Source: Balanoglossus misakiensis
Taxonomy: Eukaryota > Hemichordata
NCBI GenBank assembly: GCA_040954595.2
Contig: CM082587.2
Location: 12,152,001 to 12,216,000 of the forward strand
Direction of reading: 5' to 3'
DNA: 64,000 bases
Positions within the stretch are counted from its first letter, which is position 1. The number at the start of each line of letters is the position of its first letter. Positions 1 through 10,493 of this stretch are shown here, piece by piece. The notes below the pieces were generated by a model. That model worked only from the letters and a program-made list of their open reading frames with translations. It was not told the DNA's origin and ran no database searches. The translations under genes and the position numbers were made by a program.

Positions 1-1269
1 TGAACAGTTTATTTGTATCAGGTTTAAGGCTCTGCTTGCCTTTAACCCTAAAATGGCTGGGCCTGCGGCGTCAGTTACATAGAAGAGGCATCTGATTTTC
101 CTCTCTCTATGTTCACATGGAATGACGATGGTGCCAAGCTGTTTGATTCTGGAACCTCCATATGCGGTAAGGATTGTTTTATTTTCCTTCAAGTGCCCGC
201 GTTTTGGATTTCCGTGTTTATCCAGTTTCTCTGGAAATATGATCTTGAAATGGCGGAGGGGCAGTATATTGCTCTGTGCACCGGTATCAATCTTGCATTT
301 CAGTGCTACTTTCCTTTTCTTTTCGCTCTGTGTGATTGTCAGTTTCGTGTATATTTCTTCTTGTCTGTTGATGTTGTCCAATGCATTTATTTTGATAGTT
401 CCAACATCTAGGACTTCATCATCTATTTGATGCATGTTGCTGTTCGAGCGTGTCACATTATGGATTGGTTTTCCACCTCGTCTCTGCTGTGACTTCGGTT
501 CGCTTGAGCTGGTTTTGGAACGGCATAACGCCTGCCAGTGATTAGGTTTCCCACAAATTCGGCATTTCGAGCCATATGCTGGGCAGTTACTTTTCACTGA
601 GGTGTCATGCTTTTTTCCACAATGCGTACATTGTTTGGGGTGTGTTTTGTTGGGTTGCCTTTTTACTGCGTTGACAGCTTTGCTATCCACGGGACTAGCA
701 ATTTGGCAATCTGTGAGCGTTTTCATGTGTTTTGTTGTGGCTTCTTGACCTCTAGCTATATCAAGTGCCTCCTTCAAGGTCAGGTTCTCATCACGCCCAA
801 TAAGTTTCTTCTGTACTTCTTGGTGACAGATCCCCCATATCAACTGATCTACGAGTCTCGCTTCCTGTTCTTTTGTATCTCCAAATTTGCATTTGGCGGC
901 TTCATTTTTCAATTTCGAAAAGAAATCATCAACTGGTTCTCCAGTGTCTTGTCTCATATCTTGGAATTGGTATCTATGTATGCGATGATTCGACTTCGGC
1001 TCTAAGTGTTCGGAAAATTTGTCGAATAGTACTGTGGGATCTTTCCGCTGGTCTTCATTTTCAAACGACCAACTGTTGTATTTGTCAAGACCTGGTTCAC
1101 CGGACCATAGAAGTATGTAGCTAGCTTTCTCTTCATCGTTAGCATCTTTAAGTGCTGTCTTAAATGTTAACTCACATTTTTGACGAAAACGACTGAAGGC
1201 TATTGCTAGATCTGGCGCGTCCCATTCCATCTTTGGGGCTGTGAAGGGCGTTTGTAGTGCGGCCGCCAT
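1..1269 (-). CDS. Ty3/gypsy-like Gag-protease, partial, runs off the left edge
   Basis: An uninterrupted 423-codon frame starts at the ATG complementary to 1267-1269 and is still open at base 1. The N-terminal two thirds look like a retrotransposon Gag (capsid-like region with QDMRQDTGEPVDDFF). Two cysteine-rich knuckles follow: CTHCGKKHD, then CRICGKPNHWQALC, the latter a canonical CX2CX4HX4C nucleic-acid-binding knuckle. After these comes a retropepsin-like domain with the active-site triad in CKIDTGAQSNILP and the downstream AILGLKA motif. Reverse transcriptase and integrase would lie beyond the edge. Together with the LTR at 1380-1582 this is the 5' end of a possibly intact element on the minus strand. 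Absent from the matching place in unit B (22499), so probably a late insertion. Confidence 0.85.
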   Translation of the reverse strand, partial: MAAALQTPFTAPKMEWDAPDLAIAFSRFRQKCELTFKTALKDANDEEKASYILLWSGEPGLDKYNSWSFENEDQRKDPTVLFDKFSEHLEPKSNHRIHRYQFQDMRQDTGEPVDDFFSKLKNEAAKCKFGDTKEQEARLVDQLIWGICHQEVQKKLIGRDENLTLKEALDIARGQEATTKHMKTLTDCQIASPVDSKAVNAVKRQPNKTHPKQCTHCGKKHDTSVKSNCPAYGSKCRICGKPNHWQALCRSKTSSSEPKSQQRRGGKPIHNVTRSNSNMHQIDDEVLDVGTIKINALDNINRQEEIYTKLTITQSEKKRKVALKCKIDTGAQSNILPLRHFKIIFPEKLDKHGNPKRGHLKENKTILTAYGGSRIKQLGTIVIPCEHRERKIRCLFYVTDAAGPAILGLKASRALNLIQINCS

Positions 1270-1361
1270 CTTGTCAGGTCAGTTCGATGGTCTTTTCTTC
1301 TGTAGTTTTGGTGTCTTGTGTAGTCGATACTGTGTAAAGTCTGCTTACATCTGATCACTCA

Positions 1362-1379
1362 CGTTCACCGCTGCCACCA
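1362..1379 (-). other. Putative tRNA primer-binding site
   Basis: Immediately inside the LTR on the minus strand the sequence reads TGGTGGCAGCGGTGAACG. A TGG start directly after the LTR terminal CA is what a primer-binding site complementary to a tRNA CCA end looks like. The tRNA species was not resolved. Confidence 0.5.
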
Positions 1380-1582
1380 TGTTATGTTTCCATCAACATG
1401 GGAATAATAATGCGATCTTAGGTATAACAACAACCTATTTATTGATCGGCTGAAAAGACTCAACAATGTGCTTCGCCTAATCTGGGCGGAAGTGACGTCG
1501 TACAGCAATTCATAAACAAGTGGAACACCAACAATGCAACACTAGAGGGCGCTATATTGATCGTAGTTATCAGAATACTACA
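1380..1582 (-). repeat. 5' LTR of the left-edge gypsy element
   Basis: On the minus strand the block starts TGTAGTATTC and ends GAAACATAACA, giving TG...CA termini over 203 bp, followed directly by the primer-site-like sequence. Homology with unit B resumes at the next base (ATGATGAC at 1583 and 22499), which fixes the outer boundary. The other LTR and the second target duplication lie off the window. Confidence 0.7.
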
Positions 1583-1842
1583 ATGATGACAAAAAAGTTT
1601 CGGGGTTCCGTGTAGTGCTACCCCGGAATACAATGTTGGGTGCAGACTACAACTTTGGAAAAGAGATGCAGAATGTCATGTGATATAGTAGTGAAAACAA
1701 ATACACGTTGGTTCACGTATTTCAGCTCTCAGCAATCAGGGTGCATTGAAAGGCCTTGATTGGTGTGATATTCACAATTGATGATTATAAATACTTACAG
1801 TTGTATACTGTTTTATTTTGTAAATATTGTGTACATTTGCAG

Positions 1843-1972
1843 CAATGAATCCGTGCGAACACAAACCTTAACCCATGCCGGAATGCTGGTACTTGCCAAG
1901 CAATCCAGGGATCTTGTACAGGCGTCACATGTCAATGTGCTGGCTGCTACCTGGGCTTCACATGTGAAACAC
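1843..1972 (+). pseudogene. EGF exon 1, copy A, frameshifted
   Basis: Bounded by TTTGCAG and GTGAGT. Length is 130 bp where a symmetric phase-1 exon needs 129. The frame opens MNPCEHKP and hits TAA; one base later the expected PCRNAGTC...TCQCAGCYLGFTCE pattern resumes. A single extra A in the CACAAACC run explains it. Otherwise a complete eight-cysteine EGF repeat. The same extra base is in copy B. Confidence 0.8.
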
Positions 1973-2206
1973 GTGAGTACAGTACTTTGTCATTTATTAA
2001 AAAATCTAAGTGCTGAAGTACATTGTAGTAATAATAGCAGGTGTAGTCATTATAATCATCATCATCATCATCTTTAAGTCAGTCAGTATGATCGGTAATA
2101 AAAACAGTAAAATCACCAGTATAAAAACATAACAGAGAAATAATGAACGTGTACTGGTGTTACCATAGGTAAGTGTTGTATAAAATTTTGAATTCCTGTC
2201 TTCCAG

Positions 2207-2329
2207 TTCCTAATCCATGCTTCACTAGTCCTTGTCTCAATGGAGGTACCTGCCAACAACAGGCAAATTCTTGTACTGCCACCATTGGCATGTGCACAGA
2301 GTGTTACTAGGGAACCAGGTGTGAGACAA
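2207..2329 (+). pseudogene. EGF exon 2, copy A, in-frame stop
   Basis: Acceptor TCTTCCAG, donor GTAAGT, 123 bp, phase 1-1. Reads NPCFTSPCLNGGTC, then MCTECY, then TAG at 2308-2310 where the family has a residue before Gly, then GTRCE. One cysteine of the CxC pair is also lost (TIGMC for expected TCxC). The stop is present in every copy of this exon. Confidence 0.85.
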
Positions 2330-2423
2330 GTAAGTTTGAATCTATAGCAGTTAATAATGATAATTATCATTTTTTTATTATGATTTAAACTTCACTGATG
2401 TTGTACAAACACAAAAATAGAAA

Positions 2424-2883
2424 TAATAATAATAATAATAATAATTTATTTGTATAGCGTCAGTATCCACAAAAAATGTGATCAATGACGCTTAAAGCAA
2501 AAGTACAATACAACAAATGGCTAAAAAACAGATTTAAAAAGTAAAGTTTTAACATTTGATTTAAAAACAGATAAGTCTGGTGCCTGGCGAATGGTGAGTG
2601 GAAGATTATTCCAAAGAATTGGAGCAGCAACAGTAAAAGCACGATCACCATAACTCTTGGTGCGTGATCGAACAGGGCAGAGTTTGTACTGATCAGCTGA
2701 CCTTAAATTGCGACACGGAACATATAGATTAGTCATGCTAGAAAGATAGATTGGACCAAGTTTATGAATGGATTTAAAAATGAGAACTAACATCTTAAAA
2801 ACAATACGCTCTGTAACAGGTAGCCAGTGCAGCTGATACTAAATTGGAGTGATGTGACAGGTGATTTTTGAACGAGTAACAAT
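2424..2883 (-). mobile_element. 5'-truncated LINE fragment (CR1/L2-like), copy A
   Basis: Minus-strand coding (about 2521-2838) resembles the C-terminal region of L2/CR1-type LINE polymerases: FKMLVLIFKSIHKLGP, YGDRAFTVAAPILWNNLP, then FKSNVKTLLFKSVF at the end. The 3' end carries an (ATT)n tail (plus-strand AATAAT at 2424-2444). Flanked by TAGAAA at 2418-2423 and 2884-2889, a plausible target duplication. Units C and D show one TAGAAA and no insert. Confidence 0.75.
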
Positions 2884-3111
2884 TAGAAAGGGACAGCAGC
2901 TTAGATCTATTCCGTTTCCAAAGTGTTTGTTCTTTTAAACTACCTGTGCATTTTTTTTTTATTCTGATTATGCTAATATGCTAATTTGTCGGTTTGTCAC
3001 ATCACAATTTTTGTAGGAAACTCACCCCTGGGAATTTTTTTCAGCCACTTACATACATTCATAATCACATGACATTGATGATCATGGAAAATTTGACCCT
3101 TTTCCTTGTAG

Positions 3112-3234
3112 GACTCAACCAGTGTCCACCAAATCCTTGCCAGAATGGTGGCTTCTGTCAACCGGCTCGAAATTCCTGCTTTGATCTCACCTGCATATGT
3201 ACTGGTTGCTACAAAGGTGATAGGTGTGAGATAT
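3112..3234 (+). CDS. EGF exon 3, copy A, intact eight-cysteine EGF-like domain
   Basis: Acceptor CTTGTAG, donor GTAAGT, 123 bp, phase 1 at both ends. Reads LNQCPPNPCQNGGFC, QPARNSCFDLTCICTGC, YKGDRCEI. Cysteines: the six of a classic EGF domain plus one between Cys3 and the CxC pair (NSC) and one replacing the Gly before the aromatic residue (GCY for the usual GY). EGF-like domains are extracellular, disulfide-bonded binding modules, so the product should be secreted or the ectodomain of a membrane protein. Best representative of the repeat type here. The specific gene is not recognised. Confidence 0.85.
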
Positions 3235-3783
3235 GTAAGTATACAGCGCAGTCTCTTTTACCTTTTGTCTCTGATGCATTCAAATACTGCATGTTTCCTG
3301 AGCATAGGTGTAGCCATCACCACAGCAGAGCTTGGAGCGTTCTTGACATCGAATGCAAGATTACACTCTTCCCAATCAAAATCACTTTCGTAGCGCATAA
3401 TGTCTTGATTGTCTTAGTTCAAGAAACATTATGCGCGACTGGCCAATTTTACTGCCTTTTGTCAACACACATCCACTATGGAAATTCTCACTCCAGGCCA
3501 GATAGTGTAAATTTGCATATGAGTCTACAGGTATGCCTGAAGTCAAGTCAAGCATTTGCAAGGAACCCTCCTCCAGTACACAGGTCTTTGATTTCATGAA
3601 GGGAAGCCTTTGCCTTACAGTCACTGCCACATGATCTATGGAGGTGTGAACAACTTGATACCAGCCTAATATAAGTTGTAGGCACAATCACTCCACACAC
3701 CCTTGCCATAATTCTGCAAGGTTTTTGCCAAGTTTGTAGAATGAGTAGCAAGGAATAAAATGGCGTCCTTTCTTAATTTCCAG

Positions 3784-3897
3784 TGCAAAACCCCTGTGAT
3801 CCCAACCCATGTATGAATGGTGGATTTTGCCAGCAAACATCGTGCAATTTCTATTCATGCCAGTGTGTGAACTCTTACACAGGTGACATCTGTCAAA
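3784..3897 (+). pseudogene. EGF exon 4, copy A, interrupted by a transposon
   Basis: Acceptor ATTTCCAG. Reads QNPCDPNPCMNGGFC, QQTSCNFYSCQCVNSYTGDIC, then TCAAA, where transposon sequence CCATAGACCC begins at 3898. The GC before the aromatic is NS here, so the eighth cysteine is absent. In this copy the transposon right end and the last three exon bases are deleted, so no donor remains. Confidence 0.8.
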
Positions 3898-4432
3898 CCA
3901 TAGACCCTAGAGAAAGAAGGACGAGCAACTGCGGCAAAGATCAAAGGGTTTGGTTGGGGATTATCTGTATGATGATGTTCTTTTGCATATAATTAACACC
4001 CAGGACAGTTGGACAATGACTTCCTTACTTCGGCACATGTCGACCCCACCAGTGATGTGAAAACTTGCCACCAAACTGGCACTCCTGCATTTCAGCAGCC
4101 ATTGCGTTTTTTTCTAAAATTCTAAAAGTATTACGATGTCTGTGCTAATTATTATGGTTTGGTGTTCGTCTGTCGGTTGAACGGTCATTTCTAGTGCCAC
4201 AAGCTTCATTTAAAAATTGTAAACAAATCATCCATGTTTTTTGCATGTCCGACTGGGCACTCATATTTCTTGGTAACGCTGACACTTTTCGTAATAATTT
4301 TATGTTTGCGTGAAGCATTGAAACAAAAATTGTGGTTTAGGGGCATTTTATTTCGCAGTGCGTTAACAATAAAACAGATTTCACGAAAACAATTTGTAAA
4401 CAAACTGGGTGGATTTTCATGTGTGCGCTATG
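3898..4432. mobile_element. Left part of the exon-4 transposon, copy A
   Basis: Starts CCATAGACCCTAGAGAAAGA, the terminal inverted repeat seen complete in units C and D. Right end lost: GCTATG joins GCAAATACCC, matching a deletion of about 556 bp relative to unit C with ATG microhomology at the joint. Confidence 0.75.
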
Positions 4433-4717
4433 CAAATACCCACATGGTAAATTAAAACTGTTACAGGTGTATTTGATTTCCACATATGGATTACATGTGT
4501 GATAATATTGGGTGCTGGCAGTTTCAGTAAATGAACTGCTCTTAAAAGTTGGGCGTCAGGGCACCCTTGACATTGCCTGTTCCAAGCTAGAATGGTCTGT
4601 CCATATGAATATTTCTTCAGCAAGTTACAAGCAATCTTTTTAGTTTTGAATGAAAAAATAGTGAAATGACTTGTGATGTTAATATGCAATTGTTGGTTGA
4701 TTTACATGCATCTCCAG

Positions 4718-4840
4718 GACTCGGTCAATGTTCTCCCAATCTGTGCATGAACAACGGTATCTGTGAGCCAATCAGTAGATCGTGCAGTTCGTTTACCTGT
4801 CGCTGTCAAGGCTGTTTCATTGGAATCACCTGTGACCAAG
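4718..4840 (+). CDS. EGF exon 5, copy A, intact
   Basis: Acceptor ATCTCCAG, donor GTAAAT, 123 bp, phase 1-1. Reads LGQCSPNLCMNNGIC, EPISRSCSSFTCRCQGC, FIGITCDQ: all eight cysteines. Differs from copies C and D by substitutions that all change the amino acid (G/D, L/P, R/G, S/A, F/I). Confidence 0.85.
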
Positions 4841-5152
4841 GTAAATTTATCAGACGAGGATCTGTTTATCCCCCATCATACCGGTATATTTGTCATAGCT
4901 GGCAGCTATGAAATTACCTGTATATTTAGGATGTGACAAACCAAATAGGCACTTTCAGGAATTGAGTCTTTTTTCAATTACCAAAGTCCTAAACTCCCAA
5001 AAGTATAATAAGTAATTCTTATTGTTCAGTTATACATTTAGGAGGCTCAGTTATAGGAGAACCCGATAGAACCACAGCTGTAGGAATTAGGGAAATGGTC
5101 ATACCCTAAAAACTTATGTCACTGCTATTTTTTTTTAATGCCATTGAAACAG

Positions 5153-5269
5153 AACAAACACCATGTAGGCCAAGTCCATGCCTGAACAATGGGCAGTGTA
5201 CTCAGCTGTCGTGTACAACTTATGAGTGTACTTGTGCAGGATGTTTCATCGGCACACACTGCAGCCAGT
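5153..5269 (+). CDS. EGF exon 6, copy A, intact
   Basis: Acceptor TTGAAACAG, donor GTAAAA, 117 bp, phase 1-1. Reads QTPCRPSPCLNNGQC, TQLSCTTYECTCAGC, FIGTHCSQ with all eight cysteines. Confidence 0.8.
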
Positions 5270-5660
5270 GTAAAACTCATTAAAACAAACATTTGTCATG
5301 CAGGAACTAACATTTACAATCATGTCTCAATACATTGTCTGTTGGTCATACTTTATATTTTCATCTTCAGCATCACACCTTGGGCCTTGGGAATCGGTCA
5401 CCTCAAAAATGATGTACAGCTGAAAGAAAACATGTTTATTTGAAGAAAAAAATGTTGATCGTTCATGAAAATTTTCCCTACACAAGATACATATACAGAG
5501 ATTTTCATAGCCCCACAAGTGCGTCCCAGAATGAGCAAGTTGTTTTTAGAAGTGAAGTTCCGTTCAGTATTTACAGTAATGGTAATGATGATGTTTTTAT
5601 CAAACAGATTTTGAAAGTAAATATTGCTGAGATAACATTAGGTTGCACTTTTTATTGCAG
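5270..5660 (+). other. Intron between EGF exons 6 and 7, copy A
   Basis: AT-rich sequence with stops in all plus-strand frames at short spacing and no splice-bounded cysteine-rich segment. The equivalent interval is conserved in B, C and D only to the degree expected from recent duplication. I see no gene in it. Confidence 0.6.
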
Positions 5661-5783
5661 TCCAAGATCCATGCCAGCGAAACAGCTGTCTCAACGGGGC
5701 TGTATGTAATGCAGTGGCCAACTCCTGCACGGCATATACCTGTGCCTGTACTGGTTGCTATGAGGGTAACTGTTGTGAAATAT
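5661..5783 (+). CDS. EGF exon 7, copy A, intact
   Basis: Acceptor TTATTGCAG, donor GTAAGT, 123 bp, phase 1-1. Reads QDPCQRNSCLNGAVC, NAVANSCTAYTCACTGC, YEGNCCEI. The residue before the last cysteine is Cys in A and B and Arg in C and D (NRC is the usual family form). Confidence 0.85.
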
Positions 5784-6345
5784 GTAAGTTTCTGACGTAC
5801 CGTAAATGACAATCTTTTGGGCACTTTCTCTTCATGGCAATTGAATTGTGTGGTAACTTCTCATTTCTAAAATTTCCACAAGAGAAAAGAAAGGAAAAGA
5901 AAACAGAAATTTCATTTGTATGTCCGTGCAATTTAGGATAGGCACGAACTTGTGAGGAAGTGTACGAAGCTGGATGTTTTCATCACTCAAATATACAAGA
6001 GTTGCCTCTTGAAGACTAGTGTCTGTAGAGATAATTGTGCATATGAGGTAATCTCTCCTAAGGTGGTGCACACATCTGAGTATTAAGTAAAAGAGACGTC
6101 CTTAATTATCCTTACTATTTGGCTTGAAAAATCAATCATACTAGGTGTTCTGATTAGAGAGGTGTCCATAAAGACAGGTTTTACTGTATTACCCAAAATA
6201 GAGACATTGTCCCTTCATGCGTGTTCTGGGTATGGTTCCAGTATAATGCTTGTGTCAAAGGATTTTGTTGTGGTGCAGGAATCATCTTTGGTTGAGGTGT
6301 AGCCATCTGCATTTCATGTTTTTTAAACTATTTTTTTTCTGATAG

Positions 6346-6468
6346 TCATTAACCCATGTGATCAGAATCCGTGTCAAAATGGAGGCTATTGTTCCCAAAC
6401 ACCAAATTCTTATACTGACTACACCTGTTACTGCCAGTAGTGTTGGACTGGGGCCATCTGTGCCGTAG
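6346..6468 (+). pseudogene. EGF exon 8, copy A, in-frame stop
   Basis: Acceptor CTGATAG, donor GTGTGT, 123 bp, phase 1-1. Reads INPCDQNPCQNGGYC, SQTPNSYTDYTCYCQ, TAG at 6438-6440, then CWTGAICAV. The extra cysteine of NSC is Tyr while its presumed partner (CWTG) is kept. The stop is in all four copies. Confidence 0.85.
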
Positions 6469-6861
6469 GTGTGTCGAATTACTGTTTTATGACACAGCAT
6501 GGTATATAAACCCTCATTTTTGGTATTCTCAATGTGATAGATGGACCCATACACCAATAAATGGGGTGGAAGCATTACTAAGTTTCATCCTTTCAAAATT
6601 TGCTGATGTAGGGTCAAAATTGAGTGTGAGGTGCACGTTAAAAAGGAAAGCCTTCTGTATCATGTTGATGGCACATTTTTTAATTTTTCAAGATTCTTAC
6701 AGAAAAATCCTAGCAATAGCATCATTATGTTATTTTAAATGTACAGGTTTGAAACAAGGAATGAAGACATTGCTCACATATTTAAACGAAATGAACATCA
6801 CAAGTACATGTACAAGTTTTTGACAAGCAGGTAATTGATACTTTCATTTTTGTTTTGGCAG

Positions 6862-6981
6862 CCATTGATCAGTTATACTCTATGCCTTGTCAAAATGGTG
6901 GCATTTGCGTTGCGCGAGACGGCTGTTTCCTGTTTGACTGTATGTGTACCGAATGCTTCACTGGTGCCACATGTACAATGC
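6862..6981 (+). CDS. EGF exon 9, copy A, open but first cysteine missing
   Basis: Acceptor TTTGGCAG, donor GTAAGT, 120 bp, phase 1-1. Reads IDQLYSMPCQNGGIC, VARDGCFLFDCMCTEC, FTGATCTM. The position of Cys1 is Leu-Tyr, leaving seven of the eight cysteines, so Cys3 would be unpaired. Confidence 0.75.
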
Positions 6982-7119
6982 GTAAGTACAAACCAATATT
7001 ATATTATTCAATGCAAAACACTTGTTATGTATTATATAATATAAGTACGGTACACATATTAAAGCCCTGGTAACTCAAACTTTGGGCTAGCTTAATGTTA
7101 TCACTATTTTTGTTATTGG

Positions 7120-7590
7120 TAAAAGTCTTTGAAATTTAGTATGAAGCCTCCTAATGTTGTCTAAGTAACCATAGTTTTGTTCAAATTGTTGCAAAATTTG
7201 CATATCTATAATTTTGAGCAATATTTGCCATTTTTGGTCAAAAAATGTTTTTCTTTAAAACCTCATGCCAGATTGCTTTGCAATTTGGTAGGCATGTTCG
7301 TAGGGGTAACCTAAATAATATGTTGTAAAAAATGTGATCTTTGCATAAATGTGTTATCGGGGAAGCTTTTGCAATTTTTGTCAAAAATTGTTTTCTCTGA
7401 AACCGCTTGTCCTATTGCATTGAACTTAGGCAGCATGTTCCTTGTAGTGATTGAAGTAAGATATTGTACAATTTTGGTGATATTTGCATATTTGTGTTTT
7501 TTTCCACTTTTGAACAAATATTTTCTGTGAAACTGCTTGTTGGATTGCTTTGAAATTAGTTTTTTCTCTGATTGCTTTGAAATTTAGGAT
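7120..7590. repeat. Degenerate ~130-150 bp tandem repeat, copy A
   Basis: Intronic, AT-rich. Motifs of the form ATTGCTTTGAAATTnGGTAGGCATGTTC followed by ATATTTGCAT and a run like GTCAAAAATTGTTTTCT recur several times. In copy A the first units are lost with exons 10-12. Confidence 0.55.
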
Positions 7591-8547
7591 ATAATTTCAT
7601 AACACATACCTGTATATGTGCAACTTTTATTCAATTCTGAGATCAGAAAGATTAAATATTTAGCGAGTTTTTTTGGTAAGTTTCTTTGTTTTTGGTTAGC
7701 AAATCTTCTCCTAAACAAATTGTCCAGTTGTTTTTAAAGTTACTATTTACAAGGAGTTGTTACCTCGAACAAAGACATGTTTACATAACTTAAATAGGCT
7801 AGCTGTTACAGAGACCACCAGCTATCAAATTTTAATTACCAGTGGCAGGTCAGTGTGTGTCTGTTCCAGGGCTGACTGAAAGAAGTTGCTTCGCATATGT
7901 GTTTGTACAGACAATTTTTGGTCAATTTTTTTTTTTCTAGCACCACTTGTAAGACTGCCAATACACATGACAGTTTATTGGGCATGTTCCTTGTTAATGT
8001 TTTTACATTCCATATTTCTATATGGTCAGATCATGTGCTTGCAAATGTCACCTGTAATTTTTATTCTGGTGTGTCACTGTTTCCGCATAATCCTCAAATG
8101 TCATCAGATCTCCGAATGTGATGAAAACAGTGTGTTTTGAGTGTTTTTTTAAATGACCTTTTGGGTTAAAAGTGGCAAAAATGGCTGACTTTTTTGGAAT
8201 CAGCACCATTTTTTACATTGAATGGACTAGTCTGCTCAAACTTTCCTTACCAAAAATTCTGAGTGACATAACGCATTCTGTGATTGGTGCAGTCACGTAC
8301 CCACCAATCGAACGCTTGTTATAAGGAGAACTGCACAACCTTTAACCGCATTAGCATACCTGATTTTTAGGGCTCGATATTACCTCTGAGGACGCAATAT
8401 TTAAGTTGAAGTTTTTCTTTTATCATATTAGAGCTAGAAGACTTGTTTTTTATGTAAAAGAAATAGACCCTAATATACAGAGTGCATTTTGAAACGATAG
8501 GCAGGTCCGGCCCATAGCCTAATTCTTCATTTTTCTGTCATGCGTAG

Positions 8548-8663
8548 GAATTGATCAGTGCTAACAACCCATGTCAAAATGGCAGCACTTGCCAACCCTA
8601 ACCTCGTGTGTGGCATTGACGTGCACCTGCCAAGGATGCTATACTGGGAGCGCTGTGAAAATT
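8548..8663 (+). pseudogene. EGF exon 13, copy A, multiply frameshifted
   Basis: Acceptor TGCGTAG, donor GTCAGT, 116 bp (not a multiple of three). EGF pieces sit in different frames: IDQC then TAA; NNPCQNGSTCQP; then TSCVALTCTCQGCYTGS; then a further shift before the last cysteine. At least three indels. Same state in all four copies. Confidence 0.75.
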
Positions 8664-9117
8664 GTCAGTCAGTTTCTTTTGTCAAATTAATCAATATGTG
8701 TGGGACTGCTATACATGTATATAAAACAGAATACTGCGATGGAAAATTCTATAACTTAATGTTTCACTGGATATATGACTTAAAGTTAGCAGGATGCAGT
8801 GAATTCAACAGAAAGTGTAATTTCCTCTTGTGTGAGCTCTGTGCAACTGTGCCAATGAAAATCTCACCACAAACAAAAATGACGGGTATACACTGTATAT
8901 TAGCAGCTTTGTCTCTGCAATAGCCATAGTGTTTTGAAGTTGAAAACTTGCAAAGTGTGCAGTTTTATTCACACTACAAAGGAAACATTGTTGAAACGGA
9001 TTATCTGTGTACATTGTCAAACTGTACACTTGTCGTGAGATTTATTCTCAATTATATTATATCATGCTACCGTCCGCAATTCTGATTGGACGAGAGCTAA
9101 ATCCAGCGATGCTAAAA

Positions 9118-9432
9118 TTAAGCAATAAAACACCCCCAGCCATGGTATATCACGAGATTTTGACCAGTTCACGACATATACGCACGAGCGATAGCGAGTG
9201 CGTATATGGAGTTGAACTGGTCAAAATCGAGTGGTATACCATGGCTGGGGGTGTTTTATTGCTATTATATTATGCCAGTATATTGAAACTTTGCATAAAA
9301 CATTTTAAAAAGGCATTTTCTTTAACTATGATATATGACTGTGGTATATGGCTAATATATCACGGTCACGTGTCGTGTCTCGACCAATCAAATAGCGTGA
9401 TTTACACCATCAATATACTGGTATAATATAAT
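9118..9432. mobile_element. Foldback element, insertion in unit A
   Basis: Absent from B and C, where GCTAAAATACTCAATAATG is continuous. The left half is a long hairpin: about 65 bp arms (9121-9185 and 9191-9263) read AGCAATAAAACACCCCCAGC outward on both strands. The right half is bounded by ATTATATTATGCCAGTATA and its inverted partner (9264-9285 and 9411-9432). The same element sits elsewhere in unit D. No clear target duplication. Confidence 0.7.
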
Positions 9433-10449
9433 ACTCAATAATGCACTGCTGGCAGTGGTAAAACGGGCTTTCTGTTTGCCACATGGGTTTGTTCTTTAGG
9501 TTGTTGTATGTGTTTACACTCATCATGTTTATTGTAGAACCAGGGTCGATCAGTGAGGCAACTGCTGTTTGTTCTATCTGCACTGTTACTCGAGGCCTCC
9601 TACCATTTGATTGTTGTACAGTGAAGCAGTATTCATCTCCCGAGCTGTCTTCCACTTTATGCACAGCTTTGACTGTTTCATCCTTGTCTACCCTATTTGC
9701 CTTGCCTTTTGATCGGTAGCATTTGGCAAAATGGTTAGGTTTGCCACACTTCCTGCATGACTTGCCTTTAGCTGGACATACTGAGTCATGTGGATAGGTG
9801 CCACCACAATCATAACAAGTGGACGGTCCTTTCGCTGGCTGCTGATGAGCTCTCTTTTGTTTATTGGGTTTCGGGCGTTGATGGCGCTGTTTTCTGACCG
9901 CATTCACAGATGCCGTGTCTGCACCATTATTATGGGGTTTCTCCTCAATCCCACTAGCCTGAACCTCTGATACCTCAAATGAACGGGCTGTACTCAGTAG
10001 CTTCTCTAGTGTCGTCTCCTCCCAAAGAGCACGACGTCTGAGACGGGCTGATGTGAATCCTCGTATGATTTGTGATTTGACCTCTTGATCCTTATTGGTG
10101 AAGTCACATATGTTTCTGCTAGGCGTTGCAAACAAGTGTGATAGGCATCAATCGATTCGCCGTTGTTTTGTATGGTGTCTCTGAAGATGAATCGTTCGTA
10201 TTCAATGTTCCGTTTGGGTGAGAAGTACGACGCAAGCTTTAATTTGGCTGTTTCACAGCTCGTTCCTGTATCTGGTAGAGTATCAAAGAAGTCGGAAACT
10301 TCCTCACCTGGCCAGTGCAATAGCAGTGCACGTTGTCGCTTGTCATCTGTAATGTTGAATGCGACAAATGCGTTTTCTACTCTAGCCATGTACTTTTTCC
10401 ATCTCGTACTGGTGGTTGTCGGGTCTGAATGAACAGGAAAACTCCGCAT
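9431..10449 (-). pseudogene. Ty3/gypsy gag-protease fragment, copy A, frameshifted
   Basis: Minus-strand Gag (WKKYMARVENAFVAFNITDD, then FFDTLPDTGTSC, then AYHTCLQRLAET). A frame change near 10110 (two extra bases in ACATATGTGAC) leads into CDFTNKDQEVKSQIIRGF. Two knuckles follow, CYDCGGTYPHDSVC and CRKCGKPNHFAKC; the second has three rather than four residues between His and Cys. The protease motif is LIDPGSTINMMS, with DPG in place of the catalytic DTG/DSG. It stops shortly after, with no reverse transcriptase. Lies between EGF exons 13 and 14, on the opposite strand. Confidence 0.75.
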
Positions 10450-10493
10450 TGACGGCTAGCTGATTCTCCATGTTCTCCGTCCTCGTCGCCAAA

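Noticed and set aside
2994-3599. 201-codon frame spanning EGF exon 3
   Set aside because: Only the part within 3112-3234 has EGF character and it is bounded by good splice sites. The flanking residues are translated intron.
3382-3751. Minus-strand frames after exon 3, conserved in all units
   Set aside because: No recognisable domain, no splice or start context. Conserved only as far as the duplicated intron is.
6440-6823. 127-codon plus-strand reading frame, repeated in all four units (also 26534, 42628, 58813)
   Set aside because: Starts in the wrong frame inside EGF exon 8 and runs into the intron. Its conservation reflects only the recent duplication; composition is that of AT-rich intron.
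9007-9426. 139-codon plus-strand frame
   Set aside because: It lies over the foldback hairpin and its AT-rich flank. The open frame is a by-product of the inverted repeat.
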